DNA of 64,000 bases from Alphaproteobacteria bacterium (GTDB lineage: Bacteria > Pseudomonadota > Alphaproteobacteria > Puniceispirillales > Puniceispirillaceae), in assembly GCA_009919335.1 (NCBI GenBank), contig RGCC01000001.1:62001-126000 (forward strand), in the 5' to 3' direction. Position numbers and translations under genes: made by a program. Of this stretch, positions 9,624 through 15,987 are shown piece after piece. How positions within the stretch are numbered: the stretch's first letter is position 1; each line of letters opens with the position of its first letter. Under the pieces are notes generated by a model, which worked only from the letters and a program-made list of their open reading frames with translations, was not told the DNA's origin and did not search any database.

Positions 9624-9812
9624 ATGGAAAGAGACAAGAAAAACACGCCATTGCCGGCCGCCGAGATGCAGCCAGAGCTGGTGCAAAACACAAATGATCC
9701 GGCCAAACAGAACGATGCTGGTGAAATGCCGCCCGAAATTAATGGCCCAAAAGGTCCTGAGCCAACGCGCTATGGTGATTGGGAACAAAAGGGACGCTGT
9801 ACCGATTTTTAG
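9624..9812 (+). CDS. DUF1674 protein (SDHAF4-like)
   Basis: A 62-residue protein whose C-terminus contains the DUF1674 signature EINGPKGPEPTRYGDWEQKG followed by RCTDF. The eukaryotic relative SDHAF4/Sdh8 binds flavinylated SdhA during assembly of succinate dehydrogenase, so a role in complex II assembly is inferred. The N-terminal half is charged and Pro/Asn-rich with no predicted structure. It is divergent from rsmB, with 77 bases between the start codons, and followed 40 bases later by the DUF1491 gene. The position next to rsmB is common in alphaproteobacteria. Confidence 0.85.
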   Translation: MERDKKNTPLPAAEMQPELVQNTNDPAKQNDAGEMPPEINGPKGPEPTRYGDWEQKGRCTDF

Positions 9813-9852
9813 GCGTTTGGCTATTTGCCTGACCAGTAGGTAAGATGAAGCG

Positions 9853-10179
9853 ATGACACGGGTAAAATCGGGTATTTTAGTAAGTGCGGCATTACGCTAT
9901 GCAAGCGCTAACCTGATCGATTGTGTTCTGACGCGCCGTGGTGATGCTGATGCTGGCGCGATTTTTGTGCATATTGATACGCTGGATGGACGGCATAAAC
10001 TGCTGGCACGCAGCCTTGATTTCGATGGCAATTATGTGTGGCGGGTTATCACCAGCACAGAATGGGTCGATGCTCAAGCCGCCGAGGACAGGCTTGCTGC
10101 TGAAATGAAAATGGATAATGATGCGTTTATCGTTGCCATATGTGACGCAAAGGCGCGTAATCCGTTTGATCTGCTGTGA
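9853..10179 (+). CDS. DUF1491 family protein
   Basis: A 108-residue cytosolic protein matching DUF1491, a family of unknown function nearly restricted to alphaproteobacteria. Recognisable parts are the opening RVKSGILVSAALRYA, the central TRRGDADAGAIFVHID and the C-terminal DAFIVAICDAKARNPFDLL. No catalytic motif or membrane segment is apparent. It lies between the DUF1674 gene and dusA on the same strand and may share their transcript. No function is proposed. Confidence 0.8.
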   Translation: MTRVKSGILVSAALRYASANLIDCVLTRRGDADAGAIFVHIDTLDGRHKLLARSLDFDGNYVWRVITSTEWVDAQAAEDRLAAEMKMDNDAFIVAICDAKARNPFDLL

Positions 10180-10215
10180 GTTGGCAATTGCTGCAAGGAT
10201 GCGTATAAAGCCCTC

Positions 10216-11159
10216 ATGACCAAGCACCAGAAAACAGATGCCATTGACCGCCGCCTTTGTGTGGCCCCAATGATGGATTGGACTGATCGGCATTGCCGCG
10301 TCTTTCATCGGCATCTTGCGCCGAATGCGCTGTTATTTACTGAAATGGTTACAGCGGAGGCGATTATCCATGGCGACCTTGAAAGATTGCTTGGTCATGA
10401 TTTGATCGAGCATCCGCTGGTTCTGCAGCTGGGTGGCAGTCAGCCGGAACGGGTTGCCCATCTGATCGTGTGCAATCGGGCAGGTTTGGTGCCTGCCTGA
10501 TGGCCGAGCCCGAATTGGTGGCGGAGTGCTGTGCGGCGATGATGGCGGCAAGCGCGCTGCCGATCACGGTCAAATGCCGGATTGGCATCGACGATATGGA
10601 CGCCGAGGCTGGACTGGACCGGTTTATAGATCTGGTCGCAGGGGCCGGGGTTGGGGTGTTCTATCTTCATGCCCGCAAAGCGTGGCTAAAAGGATTGAGC
10701 CCCAAGGAAAACCGGAATATTCCGCCGCTTGATTATGATCGGGCCCGCCGCCTTGCATCGCGCCGCGATGATCTGGCAATTATTTTGAATGGCGGCTTGG
10801 AAACGACTGACCAAATCGCTGTTGAGCGGGATGGGTTTGCTGGTGTCATGCTTGGGCGTGCAGCCTACCGGACGCCTTATCTTTTAACTGCAATTTCCGA
10901 TGATTTTTTTGCCGCAACGCCGCCAAGTCGGCAACAAGTGGCCGAGGCCATGGCCGACTATGCCGACAAAATGACGGCAAATAATGTTCCGCTTCATAGT
11001 ATTACGCGTCATATGCTTGGGCTTTATGCAGGGCAGCGCGGTGCCAAACATTGGCGCCGGCAACTAGGCGAGCAGGCGCGCCTTGCCCAAGATGGCGGCG
11101 GCTTTATTCGCCAGACTGTTGAAGAATGCGAAATCTTGGCCGCAAGATTGGCAGCATAG
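10216..11159 (+). pseudogene. dusA: tRNA-dihydrouridine synthase DusA, split by a short deletion and frameshift
   Basis: DusA is the FMN enzyme that reduces U20/U20a in the tRNA D-loop. The N-terminal frame (ATG 10216) has LCVAPMMDWTDRHCR, LLFTEMVTAEAIIHG and HPLVLQLGGSQPERVA. At 10452-10469 the other frame picks up GCPSDR, whose Cys is the general acid, and continues with VQSGRFGACLM, VKCRIGIDD, HARKAWLKGLSPKENR and NGG to the stop at 11159. Compared with E. coli DusA only about 18 residues (roughly QCAKLAEARGYDEINLNV there) are lost. The 7-base word GGTTGCC at 10452-10458 encodes Val-Ala in the first frame and Gly-Cys-Pro in the second, a textbook junction for deletion between short direct repeats. 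The first frame stops at 10500. Natural mutation and sequence artefact both remain possible. Confidence 0.92.
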
Positions 11160-11256
11160 AGGTTGGCTGCATAAAGGTTGGACGATTTATATGTTGTGAT
11201 GGCCTCTGCGGTCGATGCAGGACTTACCGAATAATGTCGATGTTTGAAATGATGGA

Positions 11257-11859
11257 ATGGTTAAAAATATGAACGATCAAACCCCGTCGGTTAAATCTGA
11301 CAACGCGGCTAGCCCGCCGTCAAATGGGCGGCGTATGCTGCTGGATTTTGGCCCTCTTCTGCTGTTTTTCGGTGCCAATTACCTCTATAGCGATCTGATG
11401 TTTAGTGTGAAGGTGCTGGTGGCGGCAACCGTGGTTTCGCTGGGCATAAGCTGGGTTTCTGAGCGGCGAATACCGATGATGGCCGCGTTTGGCTGTGGCG
11501 CGCTGGTGTTTTTCGCCGGATTGACGCTATATTTTGACAATGAGCTGTTCATCAAGATCAAGCCGACCATCCTGACCTTGATGTTTGCCGCAGCGATTGC
11601 CGGAGGGCGCGCGCTCGGCCGGAACCCGCTTGCCGCGATCATGGGGACACAGATCAAGCTGACCGATGCGGGTTGGCGCATGATGAGCTGGCTGTGGGTG
11701 GCGATGTTTGGCTGTTCAGCGCTTGCCAATGAAATTGCGTGGCGGACGCTCAGCACTGATGCATGGGTGACCTTTAAGGTGTTTGGTCTTACCGGTATTT
11801 CGCTGGCCTTTATCGTGATTAGCTTGCCAATTATTCATAAGCACCAAATTGTGGATTAA
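11257..11859 (+). CDS. yciB: YciB-family inner-membrane septation protein A
   Basis: A polytopic membrane protein of the YciB/IspZ (intracellular septation protein A) family, up to 200 residues. It matches E. coli YciB along its length: LLDFGPLLLFFGANYLYSD, SWVSERRIP, FFAGLTLYFDNELFIKIKPT, GWRMMSWLWVAMFG, and the conserved VTFKVFGLTGISLAFIV near the C-terminus. Five hydrophobic helices are visible. The family affects envelope integrity and septation. The start could be ATG 11257 or ATG 11269; neither has a strong ribosome site. It follows dusA by about 100 bases. The frame is intact. Confidence 0.88.
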   Translation: MVKNMNDQTPSVKSDNAASPPSNGRRMLLDFGPLLLFFGANYLYSDLMFSVKVLVAATVVSLGISWVSERRIPMMAAFGCGALVFFAGLTLYFDNELFIKIKPTILTLMFAAAIAGGRALGRNPLAAIMGTQIKLTDAGWRMMSWLWVAMFGCSALANEIAWRTLSTDAWVTFKVFGLTGISLAFIVISLPIIHKHQIVD

Positions 11860-12174
11860 TCACCAACGCGACGTCATGATGGCAATGTGGCAGCATTTTG
11901 CCGGGTGAAATGTCGTAAAATACGCGCTTTTGTCGATCCAAGTACATATTCGGTCGGCCTGACCTTACATGGTCAAGTTTAGTTTCTTCACATAATTTGA
12001 GATTAGAATGAAGAGGGTCAGCGTCACTGCTAACCAAGTTTTAGAATGTGTTACATTTTGGGTTGCCGGAATGAAATTCGAGGCTAGACTGCGCGGACGC
12101 CGAGCGTCCAGCCAAGAGTTGCGTTAGGGCTAAATGGTCACGGCAGAGAGCTGCCGGTAAAAAAGGAAATGATC
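11860..12174 (+). promoter_or_regulatory. Intergenic leader of the corrinoid operon with two hairpins
   Basis: A gap of 315 bases between yciB and the corrinoid gene with no ORF I can support. Near its 3' end there are two perfect hairpins: GGACGC-CGA-GCGTCC at 12095-12109 and CGGCAG-AGAG-CTGCCG at 12141-12156. The second ends a few bases before the ribosome site AAAGG (12162-12166) of the first gene. They could form a structured 5' leader controlling the methyl-transfer operon. I looked for the cobalamin-riboswitch B12 box (GCCACTG) and did not find it, and I could not match SAM, SAH or glycine riboswitch cores by eye. The hairpins are seen; the regulatory role is inference. Confidence 0.4.
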
Positions 12175-12879
12175 ATGGCTGATGAAGATGAAATTATTCT
12201 AGCTGATTTGGATGATGATGAACTTGTCCAGCAGATGCATGACGACCTTTATGACGGTATGCAGGATGAAATTGTCGAAGGTGTCGAAATTCTACTCGGG
12301 CGGGGATGGACACCTTATGATGTCCTGACCAAGGCTCTGGTCGAAGGGATGACCATTGTTGGCATCGATTTCCGTGATGGCATCTTGTTTGTGCCCGAAG
12401 TTTTGATGGCGGCGAATGCGATGAAGGCTGGCATGGGTATTCTGCGTCCATTGCTGGCAGAAACCGGTGCGCCGCGCGTTGGAACCATGGTAATCGGCAC
12501 GGTCAAGGGCGACATCCATGATATCGGCAAAAACCTTGTATCGATGATGCTTGAGGGTGCCGGTTTTGATGTGATTGATCTTGGCATCAATAACCCGGTA
12601 GAAAACTATCTTGACGCGCTGGAAAAGCATAAGCCTGACATTCTTGGGATGTCGGCACTTTTAACCACCACTATGCCCTATATGAAAGTGGTTGTGGATG
12701 CGTTGGTCGAAAAGGGCATCCGTGACGATTATATCGTTCTTGTTGGTGGTGCACCATTGAACGAAGCCTTTGCCGAATCGGTTGGTGCCGATGCTTATTG
12801 CCGTGATGCGGCGGTGGCCGTCGAAACCGCCAAGGAAATGATCAAGGCTAAATTGGAACGTGAACAAGCAGCAGGCTAA
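12175..12879 (+). CDS. Corrinoid (B12-binding) methyl-carrier protein
   Basis: A 234-residue methyltransferase cognate corrinoid protein (MtbC/MttC/DhaC-like). A helical cap domain (about residues 13-98) contains GWTPYDVLTKALVEGM and FVPEVLMAANAMKAGM. It is followed by a Rossmann-type cobalamin domain with the DxHxxG motif DIHDIG at 113-118, where His115 is the expected lower axial cobalt ligand, then the GMSALLTT and VGGAPLNEAFAE loops. The first 32 residues are strikingly acidic (14 Asp/Glu). I chose ATG 12175 rather than ATG 12169 because of the AAAGG at 12162-12166. It shuttles the methyl group between an MttB-type enzyme (probably 40966-42519) and the folate methyltransferase downstream. 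It is the first gene of a six-gene operon and overlaps the next by 20 bases. Confidence 0.92.
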   Translation: MADEDEIILADLDDDELVQQMHDDLYDGMQDEIVEGVEILLGRGWTPYDVLTKALVEGMTIVGIDFRDGILFVPEVLMAANAMKAGMGILRPLLAETGAPRVGTMVIGTVKGDIHDIGKNLVSMMLEGAGFDVIDLGINNPVENYLDALEKHKPDILGMSALLTTTMPYMKVVVDALVEKGIRDDYIVLVGGAPLNEAFAESVGADAYCRDAAVAVETAKEMIKAKLEREQAAG

Positions 12880-13474
12880 AGCTGGTAAGCCAGCGCATCT
12901 GCACTTAATTGCGTGCGGGGCGCTGGCGCGTGAACTGCTTGTGCTGATAAATCAATTGCCAGAAGGCGCGGTTGAATTAACCTGTCTTCCGGCATCATGG
13001 CATAATCACCCTGAAAAAATTGTTCCCGGATTAAAGAAAAAAATTGCGGCGGCTCGTCGTGACGGGATGGAGATTGCCGTTGCCTATGGTGATTGCGGCA
13101 CTGGTGGTGAGATTGACGCGCTTTTAGAGGCTGAAAACATTGCCCGGATTGCTGGCCCGCATTGTTATGAGATGTTTCTTGGCAAGCCAGATTTTGACGC
13201 TGAAATGGACCAGGCGCTTGGCACGTTTTTTCTAACTGATTACATGGTGCGCCATTTTGAACGGATTGTAATGAAGGGCATGGGGTTGCGCCAGTATCCG
13301 CAATTGCGCGATATGTATTTTGCGCATTACACGCGGGTTCTCTACATCGCGCAGACAAGGTCCAAAACATTGCAGGAAAAAGCGCAAAAGGCAGCGTGTG
13401 AGCTAGGGCTTGATTACGAATATCGTTATACCGGCTATGGCGAATTTAGCCGCTTTTTGAAACAATTTGCTTAA
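12860..13474 (+). CDS. DUF1638 family protein in corrinoid operon
   Basis: A 204-residue protein matching DUF1638, with LIACGALARELLVLI at the N-terminus, LPASWHNHPEKIVPGL, AYGDCGTGGEIDALL, and IAGPHCYEMFLG. The conserved Cys and His residues (Cys in LIACG, DCGTGG and PHCYEM; His in WHNHPEK) suggest a metal or cofactor site, though this has not been shown for the family as far as I know. It starts at a GTG inside the end of the corrinoid gene, so the two are probably translationally coupled. That tight overlap argues for a direct part in the corrinoid cycle, for example cobalamin handling or delivery. No function is established; this is one of the real unknowns of the operon. Confidence 0.8.
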   Translation: MNKQQAKAGKPAHLHLIACGALARELLVLINQLPEGAVELTCLPASWHNHPEKIVPGLKKKIAAARRDGMEIAVAYGDCGTGGEIDALLEAENIARIAGPHCYEMFLGKPDFDAEMDQALGTFFLTDYMVRHFERIVMKGMGLRQYPQLRDMYFAHYTRVLYIAQTRSKTLQEKAQKAACELGLDYEYRYTGYGEFSRFLKQFA

Positions 13475-13574
13475 AGTTGAATTTAAGTTTGACCGTGGGC
13501 GTAGATCTGCATAATGGCCGCGCCCATATAGGTACGGTCGATAATTTTACCCGAAATACAAAAAGGAGCGCCTT

Positions 13575-13889
13575 ATGGCAAATTTGATTACCCTTTTTTG
13601 GCGTGATATTCCGGCGCAGGTGATTGCTGAACGTGGCCGCGGCCGACAGCGTGAGCAGGCCAAAATCGAATTGCCGCGACGCTTTGCGATTGCGATTGAT
13701 GCGGCGGCGATGCGCGATGGTGCCGACTCGACCGATGATTATCTTGCCGAATGGCGGCGCTCGGCACCTGAGGAATGTGGCGAGGATCTCGACGCTGAGG
13801 CAGCGGCCAGAGCAGCGGCATTGGATACAGAATATACGCCCGAAAGGGTGCGGGCCTTGGTGGAAAATGGCGGCAAGGCCCCAGCATAG
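13575..13889 (+). CDS. Small 'virulence factor' family protein in corrinoid operon
   Basis: A 104-residue soluble protein resembling the family annotated 'virulence factor' (PF13769-type). Features are LITLFWRDIPAQVIAERGRG, the Arg-rich RGRGRQREQAKIELPRRF, then AIDAAAMRDGADSTDDYLAEWRR, and an acidic C-terminal part. The family name has little experimental basis; no toxin or secretion feature is visible. An AAAAAGGAGC ribosome site precedes the ATG. It stands between DUF1638 and the MetF-like gene, 100 and about 240 bases away, so it belongs to the methyl-transfer cluster by position. A role as a small partner of one of the enzymes is possible but only inferred. Confidence 0.7.
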   Translation: MANLITLFWRDIPAQVIAERGRGRQREQAKIELPRRFAIAIDAAAMRDGADSTDDYLAEWRRSAPEECGEDLDAEAAARAAALDTEYTPERVRALVENGGKAPA

Positions 13890-14126
13890 GCGATATTTCA
13901 ATTGATGTCGTAATCGGCAAACTGAAAGACGCTAGCAAGCCATCTTGGTTTAGGCCAAGCGGCCATTCTGCCGAAAATCAAGTCGATGCTAACTGCCTGT
14001 TTTGCCGATGGCGATTGTCGGTCTTTTGGGAATTAGATGACCAGTGGCATCAAGACAACTTGCGAGATAAAGACAAACTGCGGTATTTGGGGGGATAGAA
14101 TGATAGCTGAAAATGTGAGGTTTAAT

Positions 14127-15032
14127 ATGGCGGCCAGTATCCAACAAATCCGGCAAGCGGCCGAAGGCTGGTCAATCGAGGTAACCCCAGCAGGCGCGAC
14201 TAAAATCGACAGTTTCGCTGCCTGTCTTGCCCCCGGAACAACGGTCAATGTTACTTTTCTGCCGGGGTCTGACCCGCTGGAAACGGTGGCGGTCACAAAG
14301 CGGCTTCACAATGAGGGTATGAAGGCGGTGCCGCATCTGGCGGCGCGTTCGCTACGCGATGCCGATCAGCTTGATACGCTGCTTGCGGCGTATCGCGCCG
14401 AGGCTGGTGTTGATGAGGTGCTGGTAATTGGCGGCGGTGTCGACAAGCCGGTTGGTGCGTTTGATAATTCGATGCAGATCCTAGAAACTGGTCTTTTGCA
14501 GAAACATGGTATCATGACGGCCGGTGTCGCTGGCCATCCAGAGGGCAGCCCCGATATCAGCGAGGCAGAAATTGCCGATGCGCTGGCGGCAAAAAATGCC
14601 TTTGCCAAGCGCGAAGGCATGACGCTCTATATCGAAACGCAATTCTGTTTTGAGGCACCGATTGTGCTGGAATGGGAAAAGCGGGTTCGGGCTGCCGGAA
14701 ATGAACTGCCAATTCGCATTGGTATTCCGGGGCCTGCCACCATCAAGACGCTGTTCCGGTTTGCGCAGATCTCTGGCATTGGGCCATCAATGCGCTTTAT
14801 CTCGAAACAGGCACGTAATGTGGCGAAACTGATGACGGTGCAATCGCCGCATCTGTTGCTGTCTGATCTGGCACAGGGCATGGCAAGTGATCCTGATTGT
14901 CTGATCGAACATTTTCATTTCTACCCATTCGGCGGCTTTGCCAAGACCGCTGCCTATGCAAATGCAATTGCGGCAGGTCATATTCAGCTTTTGCCAAAAG
15001 GCGGGTTTGACGTTGTTGGATCGGCGGCCTAA
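14127..15032 (+). CDS. Methylenetetrahydrofolate reductase-like protein (MetF family)
   Basis: A 301-residue MetF-fold flavoprotein that interconverts 5-methyl- and 5,10-methylene-tetrahydrofolate. Family features are WSIEVTPAGATKIDSF at the N-terminus, HLAARSL, VLVIGGGVDKPVGAF, TAGVAGHPEGSPDI, ETQFCFEA and the C-terminal HFHFYPFGGFAKTAAYANAI. ATG 14127 has GAGG seven bases upstream and is preferred; ATG 14100, preceded by a run of G, and ATG 14037 are longer options. In this operon it most likely runs in the oxidising direction, feeding methyl groups removed from osmolytes into one-carbon metabolism. Alternatively it supplies methyl groups for methionine. It lies directly before the methyl-folate methyltransferase. 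Confidence 0.85.
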   Translation: MAASIQQIRQAAEGWSIEVTPAGATKIDSFAACLAPGTTVNVTFLPGSDPLETVAVTKRLHNEGMKAVPHLAARSLRDADQLDTLLAAYRAEAGVDEVLVIGGGVDKPVGAFDNSMQILETGLLQKHGIMTAGVAGHPEGSPDISEAEIADALAAKNAFAKREGMTLYIETQFCFEAPIVLEWEKRVRAAGNELPIRIGIPGPATIKTLFRFAQISGIGPSMRFISKQARNVAKLMTVQSPHLLLSDLAQGMASDPDCLIEHFHFYPFGGFAKTAAYANAIAAGHIQLLPKGGFDVVGSAA

Positions 15033-15058
15033 GGTGGCGGCAATTTCAGGAGATATTT

Positions 15059-15961
15059 ATGACTAAGACCCTTATTTCGTCGCATAAACAGGAAATCACC
15101 ATTGGCTTTGACTCGCCTTTTTGCGTGATTGGTGAGCGCATTAACCCTACAGGGCGCAAGCTGCTAGCGGCGGAAATGGCTGCGGGCGATTATTCGCGCG
15201 TGCTGTCCGATGCCGTTGCCCAGGTCGAGGCGGGTGCCACGATGTTGGATGTGAATGCTGGGATTCCGATGGCAGATGAGCCAGCGATTCTCGCCAAGGC
15301 GATCCAGCTTGTCCAAGATACGGTTGACGTGCCACTGGCGATTGATAGTTCAATTGTTGCCGCACTTGAGGCGGGGCTGGCGGTTTACAAAGGCAAGCCG
15401 CTGGTCAATTCGGTCACTGGTGAAGAAGAGCGCCTAGAAGTTGTGTTGCCATTGGTAAAGAAATACGGCGCGGCTGTTGTGGCGATTTCGAATGACGAAA
15501 CCGGTATTTCCGAAGACCCTGATGTGCGTTATGAGGTTGCCAAGAAAATTGTCGAACGGGCTGCAGATTACGGTATTCCGCGTGAAGATGTGGTTGTTGA
15601 CCCGCTGATCATGCCGGTTGGGGCGATTAACCTTGCTGGCCGCTCGGCGTTGGATTTGATTATCCGGCTTCGCAATGAACTAAAGGTCAATACCACCTGC
15701 GGTGCGTCCAATATATCCTTTGGTTTGCCGAACCGGCACGGTATGAACGCCGCGTTCTTGTCGATGGCAGCCGGTGCTGGCATGACTTCGGCCATTATGA
15801 ACCCGCTTCATGCCGAGGAAATGACGTCGATCATGGGGGCCAATGTGATGAACGGAAATGACCCAGAGTGCCGGCGCTGGATTCAAAAATTCCGGGAACC
15901 GGTTGTGCCGGGTGAAGGTGGGCGCGAACGACGCCAGACCCGCCGCCGTCGCAATGCCTAA
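15059..15961 (+). CDS. Methyltetrahydrofolate:corrinoid methyltransferase (pterin-binding, MtvA/AcsE-like)
   Basis: A 300-residue TIM-barrel enzyme of the dihydropteroate-synthase-like group that moves methyl groups between a corrinoid protein and tetrahydrofolate. Motifs: FCVIGERINPTGRKLLAAEM, VEAGATMLDVNAG, PLAIDSS, NSVTGEEERLE, VVDPLIMPVG and CGASNISFGLPNR, the last being typical of MetH/AcsE pterin domains. The C-terminus ends in an Arg-rich tail, GGRERRQTRRRRNA, outside the barrel. An AGGAG site precedes the ATG. It follows the MetF-like gene by 26 bases and precedes the reactivase by 26 bases. In this context it probably accepts methyl groups from the corrinoid protein. The tail resembles the Arg-rich tails of the reactivase and the MttB homologue. 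Confidence 0.9.
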   Translation: MTKTLISSHKQEITIGFDSPFCVIGERINPTGRKLLAAEMAAGDYSRVLSDAVAQVEAGATMLDVNAGIPMADEPAILAKAIQLVQDTVDVPLAIDSSIVAALEAGLAVYKGKPLVNSVTGEEERLEVVLPLVKKYGAAVVAISNDETGISEDPDVRYEVAKKIVERAADYGIPREDVVVDPLIMPVGAINLAGRSALDLIIRLRNELKVNTTCGASNISFGLPNRHGMNAAFLSMAAGAGMTSAIMNPLHAEEMTSIMGANVMNGNDPECRRWIQKFREPVVPGEGGRERRQTRRRRNA

Positions 15962-15987
15962 TTAACGCGCGTTTTGGTGATAATCCG

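Noticed and set aside
11860-12174. Cobalamin riboswitch in front of the corrinoid operon
   Set aside because: No B12-box-like GCCACTG element or surrounding core was found; only two simple hairpins are visible.
13575-13889. Pathogenicity-related role from the family name 'virulence factor'
   Set aside because: The product is a small soluble protein without secretion or toxin features and sits in a methyl-transfer operon; the family name carries little functional meaning.
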